Virus record (IMG/VR): IMGVR_UViG_3300043429_000130
Span: 1-64,000 of that record
Length of the DNA stretch: 64,000 nucleotides
Source of the DNA: a virus
Direction: 5' to 3' (one strand)
Part shown: piece by piece, positions 54,301 through 63,600 of the stretch
Numbering within the stretch: position 1 is the stretch's first letter
Layout: the number at the start of each line of letters is the position of its first letter
Position numbers and translations under genes: made by a program
Notes under the pieces: model-generated
Told to the model about the DNA's origin: nothing
Database searches by the model: none
The model's input: only the letters and a program-made list of their open reading frames with translations

Positions 54301-55892
54301 GAAACACTTATTCCAGAACCAGCTACTATTGATAATATACCTGTATTAGATATGGATAGTGAGCCTCCAGATGTACTTACACTTATTCCGCTACCTGCCG
54401 TGGCAGATAACAATCCTGTATTACTAATGCTTAATGTTCCACTTGATGTGCTTACGCTAATACCACTTCCGGCAACTCCTGATAATAAACCAGTGTTAGA
54501 AATACTTAAAGTACCACCAGAAGTGCTGACACTAATTCCTGAACCAGCAAGTGCAGATAGTATACCTGTATTACTAACAGTTACAGTTCCTCCACTTGTA
54601 GAAGTACTAATCCCAGATCCTCCTACTACAGATGATACACCTGCAGTAATACTCCAAGATCTATCTGCTGATAAATCATAACTAGTACCGTTGATAGTTA
54701 ATGTACGAGTAGTAGGTACACCACCTAATCCACTTAGTGTATACACAGGTAATGTTTGCCAGGTCTTATCACCACGCCAATACTGAGCAGTAGTTCCTGC
54801 TGTAATAGCTGGTTCTTTAGTACCAATTAACGTAGTAATTGTTGCACTAAAGTTAGCATCATCTCCTAACGCAGCTGCTAGCTCATTAAGAGTGTCAAGT
54901 GTACCTGGTGCACTATCTATTAAGTTAGAAATACTTGTATCTACATACGTTTTTAAAGCATAGTTAGCTCTTTCAGATGTCCATACTGGATCAGTCTCTG
55001 TATATGATTGCAAGTATCTAGCATCAGCTGCAGTTTTAGTATAATAGTTAACCTTCTCTGAAGTCCATACAGGATCTGTTTCTGTGTACGACTGCAGATA
55101 TCTAGCATCCGCTTGTAACTTTGTGTAGTAGTTTATTTTCTCTGAAGTCCAGATAGGATCAGTTTCTGTAAAAGAAGTGAGGTAGCCAGCTAATGCATGA
55201 TTACCCCAAGAGTAAGCACTGTTCCAGTTAGTAATGTTTGTAGTGGTAATAGCTTTAATATGGCTAGCCACTGTAGGATCTGTTTCAGTGAAAGATGTTA
55301 AGTATCCTTCTACAGAATGATCTCCCCAACCAAAAGCTGTATTCCAATTGGCTGAGTTATTAACTATACTAGTTCCCCATGATGTTCCATTAGATAATGG
55401 TATACCAACAGATGGGTAAACCATTGAGTCTATACTAAATATTCTATTAGCAGATAGATCAGCTGTCTGCCCGTTAATAGTAATAGTCCTTGTTACAGGT
55501 ACATAGTTTCCTACAATACCAGATCCATACTGTGGTATATTGATTATACCAGTAGTGCTATCATAAGTAGCCGGACCAGATGTATTAAATGTAGTAACAC
55601 TTAAAGCTTTTCTAGCTCTACTATCTGTAAAGTATAAAGCCTGGCCTTCTGTAACTAAGTCTGTGTTATAATCTCCCTGGCGGGCTACTACAGCACCGGT
55701 TCTACCAAATACAGAACTAACAAGATTACCACCACTCTGTGTGATAAGCTGTGCTATAGAAGCAGATGATATCCTACCTCCAGGTCCGGGTACAAGAACT
55801 TTATTCTGTGTACCGGTAGTAGCAGGTATAGAAGCTACAGATACACCTGCAGGAAAATAAGCATTACCATAACTATCTACTTGATAAGACAT
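51330..55892 (-). CDS. Tail fibre 3 with S74 self-cleaving chaperone
   Basis: A 1520-residue fibre. The N-terminus contains SSVFGRTGAVVARQGDY and LYFTDSRARK, an attachment motif shared by many phage fibres, then repeats of YTETDPVWTSEK. Residues about 417-545 hold five copies of a 25-residue unit (AGSGISVSTSGGTLSISNTG). Beyond lie NLNQLTNGPGYITG linkers and beta-rich stretches. At about residue 1397 YSDERLKTKI begins an S74 (endosialidase-type) intramolecular chaperone, with EQAGVSAQQIQAVLP and YDRIVPLLIEGIKEQQ, then a coiled coil. S74 domains trimerise the fibre and cut themselves off before the Ser. It overlaps the upstream fibre by 20 bases. Confidence 0.9.
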   Translation of the reverse strand: MSYQVDSYGNAYFPAGVSVASIPATTGTQNKVLVPGPGGRISSASIAQLITQSGGNLVSSVFGRTGAVVARQGDYNTDLVTEGQALYFTDSRARKALSVTTFNTSGPATYDSTTGIINIPQYGSGIVGNYVPVTRTITINGQTADLSANRIFSIDSMVYPSVGIPLSNGTSWGTSIVNNSANWNTAFGWGDHSVEGYLTSFTETDPTVASHIKAITTTNITNWNSAYSWGNHALAGYLTSFTETDPIWTSEKINYYTKLQADARYLQSYTETDPVWTSEKVNYYTKTAADARYLQSYTETDPVWTSERANYALKTYVDTSISNLIDSAPGTLDTLNELAAALGDDANFSATITTLIGTKEPAITAGTTAQYWRGDKTWQTLPVYTLSGLGGVPTTRTLTINGTSYDLSADRSWSITAGVSSVVGGSGISTSTSGGTVTVSNTGILSALAGSGISVSTSGGTLSISNTGLLSGVAGSGISVSTSSGTLSISNTGLLSATAGSGISVSTSGGSLSISNTGILSIVAGSGISVSTSSGTTTITNSITNNSQLTNGAGYITSSALSGYATQSWVTSQGYLTSVADVWVNTAGDSMTGNLSFGSSGAGLTWAANTDGASITFESTGDGASGGRALSNLLIALTDNGDEGLKVTTTGAELLYVNINQFQYKGSNVWTAASLTNLNQLTNGPGYITGITSSNVTTALGYTPYNATNPNGYITGYTETDTLASVTSRGASTGTAIVMSGGSGTTSTLMLDRNIATPSNYYSGLQFEVRATSGTAGIALHRSGYSHIGIYHDTINVLKFEMNSGTVTLNHNTGTVWGTGTLTNLNQLSNGPGYITGITSANVTNALGYTPYNSTNPSGYITSSATISGASARLSSRDNRTISPSEDNAAELRFGFTSWANNDGAPYADYLHLRSYSDSSGGSDNLVMFLKSGIGMRIWQQSFGSGTAYSSYADVWHSGNLTNLNQLTNGPGYVTGGPYLPTAGGSISGALSIAGNITVSSSNTTGGGIILADDGDIVDLNDAYCSMRFSYGVRIFSANRGGTPVITLANTGAITANGPISASNISSSIIASYIVQRDANGYIYANHVNFNTSENENPTISSFITSNGDGWSRKSNLAHVKNSIRGVADGTWGISISGSAAQLGGWSLQNVVPYHSGSDFPNGTLVVTNINASVTYGDSFVMEVTGKSYGSGAGPFALLLEGYIYADTFINVGALSYGGYFPGPIRIFNYGGNLAFWWPRASYWNSFSVKVREAGGSASNRVTSISDSTEPSSSKKVSITPVQSLHSSNYNSYSPTLTGGNASGTWGINITGSASTLSNNATISGLNFGGVLALTGSGASTGNSTGARLSESYGPIWNLSNGATWHHQVINGSYLSGISAGGGNYGSGNYYGTGDVTAYYSDERLKTKITIITDAIQKIKSLEGFVYVENELARSLGYTNEKEQAGVSAQQIQAVLPQAVSLAPFDMQGVPETGEIISKTGENYLTVKYDRIVPLLIEGIKEQQAQIEELKNEIKELKNK
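54262..54642 (-). repeat. Five 75-base tandem repeats in tail fibre 3
   Basis: Five in-frame 75-base units, each coding a 25-residue GSGIS-VST-SGGTLSISNTG block. The protein units are nearly identical, but the DNA units differ at many synonymous positions; for example Gly-Ser-Gly is written with different codons in almost every copy. The last unit changes to TTTITN. Confidence 0.85.
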
Positions 55893-58800
55893 TATCTAAT
55901 TTGTTTTGTAGTTCTTCAATCTGTTTTTGTTGCTCTTTAATAGCTTCAATAAGCAAAGGTACTATCTTCTCGTACTTAACTGTTAAGAAGTTCTCTCCTG
56001 ATTTAGATACACCCATGTTATTATCAAATGGAGCTAATTTAACAGCTTCAGGTAATACCTCTTGTACTTCTTGTGCAAACACACCTGCTTCTCTTGTTTC
56101 TGTATCAGGTTCCCAACCATGTTTACTACCTACATTATTCCATTGATAAGTCATACCTGTTAGCTTCATCACCTTATCAATAGCATTATCTATAACTTGA
56201 ATATTATGCTTTAATCTTTTATCAGAAGCATAAGCTATAATATCATAATACCCACGGAAGTGATTATCACCGTCATTTACAGAAGCTGTAATTGTAGCCC
56301 AGTCTGAGTTATTATAAAATCTAGTTCCATTATAACCATAGTAAGCACCAATCTTAATACCTGTATGGAATGCAATATGTAAATCTGGGTAAGGATGAGA
56401 CCATGATCCAGTTTGTCTATATATAGCATAACTATAATCTGAGAAACTATTACTAAAATACAAACCAAATGGATGATCAGTAGCAACATCATGAATATTT
56501 CTAGTATAATGTGTAATTAAACTATGTAATCTTGAAGTACTATTTGGATCTAAATAATATGATGTATCATTTCTATCATAAAATATATTAGCATGTATCT
56601 CATTTACATCATAAACTGTATTACCATTTAAATACATAGTGCCATATAACCAGTTAGTACCTGTACTATATATACCTGATGGGTGATAAGATGCTGAACC
56701 AGTTCCTGCTACATTTGATGTTCCTTGAATAGAATAAGCAGATAAGCCTGAAAATTTAACATCTGGATTTATAGTAGTACCAATTGTACCAAAAGAAGTA
56801 ACTATTGATATATTCCAACCTGTACCTTGACTTCCTGCATCTGATGCTCTAAATCCAGAAGTAAAATCTAAAACACTAACTACTGGATATGACCATCCAG
56901 TGTTTGTTTCTCCAATCCATACACAGTCTACACCATCTTGATTACCAAATCTTACAGTATGAACAGGTGCATTACTTCCACCTATAAAGGTAGCAGAAGA
57001 ATTATATCCTCCTTGATCGTATGCATAGTTACCTAATAAATACTCAGATGTTTGATTAGTAGAATAATTATAAATTCTAACTTTCATAGTCCACATAGGA
57101 TTATTACCTCTAAAAGGTAATTTAATCCTTATAGCTCCAGTAGAACCGTCAGAAGAAAATGCTGCTCCTTTAGGTGCAAATACTCTACTAACAACGTTTG
57201 GAGATGAAGAAGAGTACCCATTACTACCAAAAGAACCATCAGAATGAATATTACCTGCAATACGTAAAGATGTACCTGATGTATTAGGATCTAAATAATA
57301 TCCTCTATCGTTGTTATCATAGAATATAGTACCATAAACTGCTCCACCAGATTCTAAATATGAAGAAGCATATAAATAATCAAAACTTCTTTGTGAAGTT
57401 GTTCCAGAACTAGATGCGTAGTTAACGGATTGAGATCCAATGTTACCAGCATGTATAACAGGACTTCCTGCAGATATACCGCCACTAGTACCATTTATAT
57501 ATAACATACCTCTGATTTTAGTATTACCAGAAGTATCAACTATTAATCTACCATGATGAGCATCGTTGCCTGACCAAGCATCACCAATACCATAATGACC
57601 ATTACCATCTTGAAGATCGCTGTATCCAATGCTAAATATACCAGGATTATAGTTAGCAATACCCATAGTCCATAATCTATATCCTCCAGCACTTAAAGTT
57701 CCACTCATTACTATATAAGCACCATGAGTAGTATTAGTACCGTTATAAGCATTCAAGTGTAATGCTGGATAGTAATCAGCATTTATTGCAATAGCTTTTC
57801 TATTATCATCAGCATATATACGTGATGAAGTATCTATACCTACACGTAGTGATGTATATGAGCTTGCATTAGGAATCTTTAATGCACTTAAGTTTGAAAC
57901 ACCATTAGGGTCTACATAATATCCTGTATCATTAGAGTCGTAGAATATTGGTGCTCTCATAGAACCTGCTGCTTCCATATAAACATGAGAGTACACTCTA
58001 GCATCTTCTATAAGAAGTCTACTATTACCACCAACCATCATATTTACACTATGGCCTGTATAACTTCCTATAAATACAGAACCTGGAGTATGCACATACA
58101 TACCTGCTTCAATACCAGGTGTTCTAGCATGTAATACAAATTTAACATGAGGACCATTACTAAATCTTACTTGAGTACCCCATCCACCTGGATCTGACCA
58201 ATCATCTCCACTATCTCCTACATAAAGGTTTCTTAAACGTGAACCTCCTGCTGGATTAAGATAATATGCTGTATCATTTGAATCGTAGAAAATAGGAGCA
58301 CGCATGTCATCTCTAGCCCTAATAGAACCAGAAACAGCAGCTAAAAATGTACCATTTTCCATTACAAGAAGACCATGTGTATTAAGGTTTCCTGCTACAC
58401 CACCTGCATTAGGATGAGACCAAGCTAAACCATAAAGTGAACCTGTAGTTGTACCATCAGCAGGTAACTTATATGCGTCTCCCATTGCAAATACACCTTG
58501 ATATCTAGTAGATGTATACACACCTACTACAGTGTTGCCATAGTTATCATCTATATAAAAATTACCATTAGCTCCATTTGCAGTAGTAGCATTACCACTA
58601 ATATTCATACTAACACCACTCATAGCAGAAGCTAAACCTTGTAATGTATAACTTCTAATATAATAATCACCACTATTAAAACCAGCTATATAACTAATAC
58701 CAGTACCTCTTTCAGAACCACCACCAGATGTATAGAAATAAGAGTTTTGAATGTAACCATTAGAATCACGTTGTACTATTGTATTAGCACCACCTGTTTG

Positions 58801-60684
58801 ATTAGGACCATAACCTCCCAACTGTGAAGAGTTTGTTGCTGTAGAAGCATTACCAGATAAACTTCCACTAAATGTAGGAGCACTAACCGTACCTGTCATA
58901 GTAAGATTACCTGATTGGTCCATTACAAATACTTGAGTGCCACTAGAATTTCTTATTTGGAAGTTAGTTTGAGAAACTATATTATAACTACCTGCACCTG
59001 TAGCTCCACTTGTATTAAATGATATTACAGCAGTTGAACCCGGAAGTCTGACGTTTTCATTATAGTTTCCTCCAGGACCTTGAGCTATTAATAATCCTAC
59101 TGTAACAGCGTTTGATGTAGTGCTTCCTCTACTTGTTACCGAGTTTAATGTATCTGTCTCGGTATATGATGTAATATAACCGGGCCCATTAGTAAGTTGA
59201 TTTAAATTAGTAAGATTACCACTATGATATATAGTGTTACCATCCCAATATAAAACTTGATTTGTTCTCATTTCTAAGAACGTACCTTTTACACCACTAA
59301 TATGAAATGCAATACCTGTTGCAGTATTATCATAAGATTCTGTCCATAAAGCTGCTGTAGTATAGTTACCAGCTGTTTGAGATTTTCTAGTTCTTAATCC
59401 ACCATAATAAGTTGTTTCGGTAGAAGTAGTAGCTCCACGAGCTGTAACATTAGCAAGAGTAGAAGTCTCAGTATAAGAACTTATGTACCCACTTGGATTA
59501 CTATTATTATAGGGTGTATACCCTAAAGCTGTTGTAACATTAGAAGAAGTTATTCCTGTAATATATCCAGATGGATTGGTAGAATTATAAGGTGTATACC
59601 CTAATGCATTGGTTACTTGAGTAGATGTAATACCTGTTAAATAGCCACCACTTGCGTGGTTACCCCACCCATATGCAGTATTCCAGTTTGCACTATTGTC
59701 AGTTATGGATGTGCCCCAGGCAGTACCTGTAGATAAAGCTATTCCTGCACTAGGATAAACCATTGAGTTAATAGTCCAACTACGGTTGGCTGTTAAATCA
59801 TAGCTAGTTCCATTGATAGTTATAGTTCTAGCTTGTGGAACTTTTGTTCCTATAGAAGTAGAAACAGTTGTGGCAAAATTAGGATCATCACCAAGAGCTG
59901 CCGCAAGTTCGTTGAGTGTATCAAGAGTTCCTGGAGCTGCGTCTACTAAATTAGAAATAGCTGTACCTACATACGTTTCTGTAGCATACCCAGTTAAAGC
60001 AGATGATGTGATATATCCAGCTCCGTTAGTAAGCTGGTTGTTGTTAGTAATAGTATTAACTACGTTTAGGTTACCTCCTACAATAGATAAACTGATCCCA
60101 GCACCTGCTGAAGCAGTTAGTACACCTGTATTAATAACGTTTAAGTTCTGATCAACTACTGAAAGACTAATACCAGATCCGGCAGACGCTGTTAGTATAC
60201 CAGTATTTATTACATTAAGATTCTGATTAACAACACTAAGGCTAATACCTAATCCAGCTGAGGCTGTTAATATACCTGTGTTTACAACATTTAAGTTTTG
60301 GTTTACAACACTTAAACTAATACCGGCTCCTGAACTAGCAGTAAGTATACCAGTATTAACAATGTTAAGGTTTTGATTAACTACACTTAATGATATACCT
60401 AAACCAGCACTAGCTGTCATCACACCTGTATCAATAGACCAAGCACGGTTAGAAGAAAGATCGTAAGAAGTTCCGTTGATAGTAATAGTTCTACTAGTAG
60501 GTGCATAAGCAGTTACAGCACCACCTACAATAGATCTTACCCATGCAGTGGTTGGAACCTTTCCGCTATTATCTTCACCAGTAGGAGCTATGCCTAAAGC
60601 AAGACTAGCCGGTAATACCACATGACCGTCTGCATCATACTGAAATACATTAAGTATATGGGAGGTCTTCCTTTGTTTGTTCAT
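55873..60684 (-). CDS. Tail fibre 2 with FYDxNDTxYYxDP repeats and S74 chaperone
   Basis: A 1603-residue fibre. Residues about 86-208 contain five 25-residue units (AGxGISLSVVNQNLNVVNTGIL), parallel in length and place to those of fibre 3. Four copies of a FYDSNDTAYYLDP-type motif (about 797, 917, 1125 and 1372) mark successive beta-helix or knob segments; this motif is widespread in fibres of Bacteroidota and marine phages. ASDKRLKHNI (about 1485) starts an S74 chaperone domain with EAGVFAQEVQEVLP and a C-terminal coiled coil ending EELQNKLDN. It is probably a trimeric receptor-binding fibre that matures by self-cleavage. Confidence 0.9.
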   Translation of the reverse strand: MNKQRKTSHILNVFQYDADGHVVLPASLALGIAPTGEDNSGKVPTTAWVRSIVGGAVTAYAPTSRTITINGTSYDLSSNRAWSIDTGVMTASAGLGISLSVVNQNLNIVNTGILTASSGAGISLSVVNQNLNVVNTGILTASAGLGISLSVVNQNLNVINTGILTASAGSGISLSVVDQNLNVINTGVLTASAGAGISLSIVGGNLNVVNTITNNNQLTNGAGYITSSALTGYATETYVGTAISNLVDAAPGTLDTLNELAAALGDDPNFATTVSTSIGTKVPQARTITINGTSYDLTANRSWTINSMVYPSAGIALSTGTAWGTSITDNSANWNTAYGWGNHASGGYLTGITSTQVTNALGYTPYNSTNPSGYITGITSSNVTTALGYTPYNNSNPSGYISSYTETSTLANVTARGATTSTETTYYGGLRTRKSQTAGNYTTAALWTESYDNTATGIAFHISGVKGTFLEMRTNQVLYWDGNTIYHSGNLTNLNQLTNGPGYITSYTETDTLNSVTSRGSTTSNAVTVGLLIAQGPGGNYNENVRLPGSTAVISFNTSGATGAGSYNIVSQTNFQIRNSSGTQVFVMDQSGNLTMTGTVSAPTFSGSLSGNASTATNSSQLGGYGPNQTGGANTIVQRDSNGYIQNSYFYTSGGGSERGTGISYIAGFNSGDYYIRSYTLQGLASAMSGVSMNISGNATTANGANGNFYIDDNYGNTVVGVYTSTRYQGVFAMGDAYKLPADGTTTGSLYGLAWSHPNAGGVAGNLNTHGLLVMENGTFLAAVSGSIRARDDMRAPIFYDSNDTAYYLNPAGGSRLRNLYVGDSGDDWSDPGGWGTQVRFSNGPHVKFVLHARTPGIEAGMYVHTPGSVFIGSYTGHSVNMMVGGNSRLLIEDARVYSHVYMEAAGSMRAPIFYDSNDTGYYVDPNGVSNLSALKIPNASSYTSLRVGIDTSSRIYADDNRKAIAINADYYPALHLNAYNGTNTTHGAYIVMSGTLSAGGYRLWTMGIANYNPGIFSIGYSDLQDGNGHYGIGDAWSGNDAHHGRLIVDTSGNTKIRGMLYINGTSGGISAGSPVIHAGNIGSQSVNYASSSGTTSQRSFDYLYASSYLESGGAVYGTIFYDNNDRGYYLDPNTSGTSLRIAGNIHSDGSFGSNGYSSSSPNVVSRVFAPKGAAFSSDGSTGAIRIKLPFRGNNPMWTMKVRIYNYSTNQTSEYLLGNYAYDQGGYNSSATFIGGSNAPVHTVRFGNQDGVDCVWIGETNTGWSYPVVSVLDFTSGFRASDAGSQGTGWNISIVTSFGTIGTTINPDVKFSGLSAYSIQGTSNVAGTGSASYHPSGIYSTGTNWLYGTMYLNGNTVYDVNEIHANIFYDRNDTSYYLDPNSTSRLHSLITHYTRNIHDVATDHPFGLYFSNSFSDYSYAIYRQTGSWSHPYPDLHIAFHTGIKIGAYYGYNGTRFYNNSDWATITASVNDGDNHFRGYYDIIAYASDKRLKHNIQVIDNAIDKVMKLTGMTYQWNNVGSKHGWEPDTETREAGVFAQEVQEVLPEAVKLAPFDNNMGVSKSGENFLTVKYEKIVPLLIEAIKEQQKQIEELQNKLDNVLSSR
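60054..60423 (-). repeat. Five 75-base tandem repeats in tail fibre 2
   Basis: Five in-frame 75-base units coding TASAGLGISLSVVNQNLN-type blocks of 25 residues. As in fibre 3, the protein is nearly constant while codons differ between units. The unit nearest the C-terminus changes VVNQNLN to IVGGNLN. Confidence 0.85.
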
Positions 60685-60693
60685 AACCTACTA

Positions 60694-63600
60694 TTATCTA
60701 TTTATAAGTTGTTTTACTAAATCTTTAAGTTCTTCTATCTCACTCTTCTGAGATTCTATTTGTGTCTGCTGCTCTTTTATAGCTTCTGTAAGTAATGCTA
60801 CCATTTTGCTATAATCTATCGAATGCCTATCACTAATTCCAGCAAGTAGGTCAGGCTGTACGCTAACTACTTCAGGAACAATTTCCTTAACATCTTGCGC
60901 AATGAAACCAAGCTTAGTAGACTTATCTTCAATGTCTATTCTGTTATAATAAACACCTGTTAGCTGCAATACTTTTTCTAACGCATTCTTAACAGGGGTA
61001 ATATTACTTTTAATCCTTTTGTCAGAATAAGCAGTTACGTCACCAGACGCTGTAGCGTTACCTGAGTTGTCCACTCTAAATATCCAGTTTCTTCCAGTGT
61101 TTAAAAAACCGATTTCATTTGCGGCTGAGTTGTGAATATAATTCCTAGTTGTGCCGCCACCTATAAAGTGTATAGACGCATCAGAGTTACCACTATGTAC
61201 ATAAAAATCAGAACCATTTTCTGGATATAAATGCCATCCTGTATTAGACCAATAGATACCGTTGTTGTTGGTGTGATTTCTGAACCAACCACCGGATGTA
61301 TAAACATCATTACCAGTTACACTACTTGCTGCAGTAAGACTACCAGCCACAGTTACATACCCATTCCATATTCTAAATTGCTCTCCATTACCATACCTGA
61401 ACTCCATTCTATCTGAGTATCCAAGTATAGATGTAGTAGGCATACCTGATTCACCAGATGCACTAAAAGCAATTACAGATACTCCGTTTGGTGCATTGAA
61501 CAGTCTTATATTTTCATTGTATGCATTAAAATTACCTCCATTGTTTATCCATACAGAACCATTACTTATCGTACTTCCAAAACTAGCAGCACCTGTACTA
61601 GAAAGAGTCATAGATGATGTTCTTGTTCCTCCTGTAGTAGTATTGTAAAAAAACCAATCACCGCTAGGAGAAAATCTCATGTATGCCTGACCAAAGTTTC
61701 CATTAAATCTTCCGAAGCCACTTGGAGAACCTCCGTTATTAATCACGTTATATCCAAAACCAGCCCAGTCCCATGTCACTCCGGGTTCAGAGCACCATTG
61801 ATATAATACAACTCTTCCTGTTGCTGCTCCATTATTTGCAGCAGGTAATTCATTTTGAATATATGAAGTTCCGTGTCCTCCTGTATTTGTAAATCCATCT
61901 ATTGAATAATATGCTCTACTTGCTACACTTGCACTGCCTGCACTAGTAGCATAGTTAACAGATTGAGAACCGATGTTACCAGAATGTATTAATGTTCTTA
62001 TTGTACCATTATCAAAAAAAGTACCATTAGCATAAATATAATATGTACCACCAACCGGTGAGCCAATATACGTTCCATAGCTTCCGTTATACCCAAAAGC
62101 ATCGGTCATTGCACCATGTGAAAACATTGTACCACTACTTAAGCTAGAGTAAAATCTTGGGGCACGCATATCTCCCGCTGCAAATATTGTACTAGCCGAC
62201 CAGATATATCCAGTGAAATTTGACATCATCCACTGAGCATAAGCTGATGTTGCTCCAACAAAATTAGATGTCAACACTCCATTGCCATTTACATTAGCTG
62301 CTGACATACCAAATAATTCAGCGCCAACTGTTGTATATCCACCAAATGTGTGATTCCCAGAAGGATTATTTTTCCAATACAATCCCCAGTTAGCTGCGTT
62401 TTCTTGGAATATCCATGCATCAACTTCAGATACAGCATGCTTTAAAAGTATAGAACCACCAGGAGCAGTAAAAGTTATTCCACTAGCAGTACTAGAACCA
62501 CGTGACATTACTGTTGCTAGTGTATCTGTTTCTGTATATCCTGTTATATACCCGGGGCCGTTAGTTAACTGGTTAAGATTAGTTAAGTTACTAGAATTCC
62601 AAACAGTATATTCTGTTCCGTTACTAGCGGCCCATTTTATTGATCTACCTCTAAATACGTAATCTCCTGTATCAGTTGGTTCACCCCAATATACATTTTT
62701 ACCAGATTCAAAATTATATACACCACTTACTGAACTATGTGCACCTTTATACACAACTCTCCAGTATCCTGATGCTACATCTACTTTATATGCTGGATTA
62801 GTTATACCTGTATAATCACCACCAGCATTTGACCAAGCAGCAGCAAACACAGGAGTTCCACTCATTGTACCACCTGATAAAGGAAGAGCGTATGAATTAT
62901 AATTACCGGCATGAATTATAGTATTGCCAAGTATACTAGCACCAGTAGAAACAATTCTAAGTACTGAACTATTATTAGAACCTAAATGTAAAGGAGCATC
63001 TTGTACATTTATTATAGCAGCGTGGTTAGGTCCATGATATCCAGTAGGAGAACTTTCATTACAGTATCCAAGTAAGAGACCCCATGAACTATTATGACTA
63101 ATATTCATTTGGTTATCTGTTCCACCTGTAACATTAAATATGCCACCATTTGTAGAACCACCTGTACCTATATTAGTCTTACCAGTTACAGTACCACCAG
63201 AAAGAGGTAAATAGTTACTAGGAATAAAATTTCCAGCATGCCAAACTTGGTTACCTCCTTGTTGAAGAGATCCAGTTACTACATTAACTGTTGAACCAGT
63301 AATGCGTAAAGTAGATGCTGATCCTTCAATATTTACAGTACCATAAGTACTTGTTTGTCTGTTATAAGCTATTATATAAACTTGTCCTCCTGATGTACCT
63401 ATTTCAGCTGCTAAACCTGTTGCAGCATTACCTGTATACCAACCAGTAAAACGACCCATTCCACCTGTAGATATATCTCCACTAAAATCTCTCTGTGATA
63501 CTGTTACAGCATTTCCTGAAATATTAGTTTGATCTCCTGTATTAGTACCACTAAGATTTGCAGCTGTTAGTGAACCTGTAAAGTTAGCTGTACCATCTAC

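Noticed and set aside
54241-54681. Plus-strand frame of 146 residues rich in Leu, Pro and Val opposite the fibre-3 repeats
   Set aside because: It is antisense to the repeat array; its own repetitive composition is a by-product of the 75-base period, and it has no operon context.
60054-60423. Regular direct repeats that could suggest a CRISPR array
   Set aside because: Units are contiguous, in frame with a fibre gene and divergent in DNA; there are no spacers.
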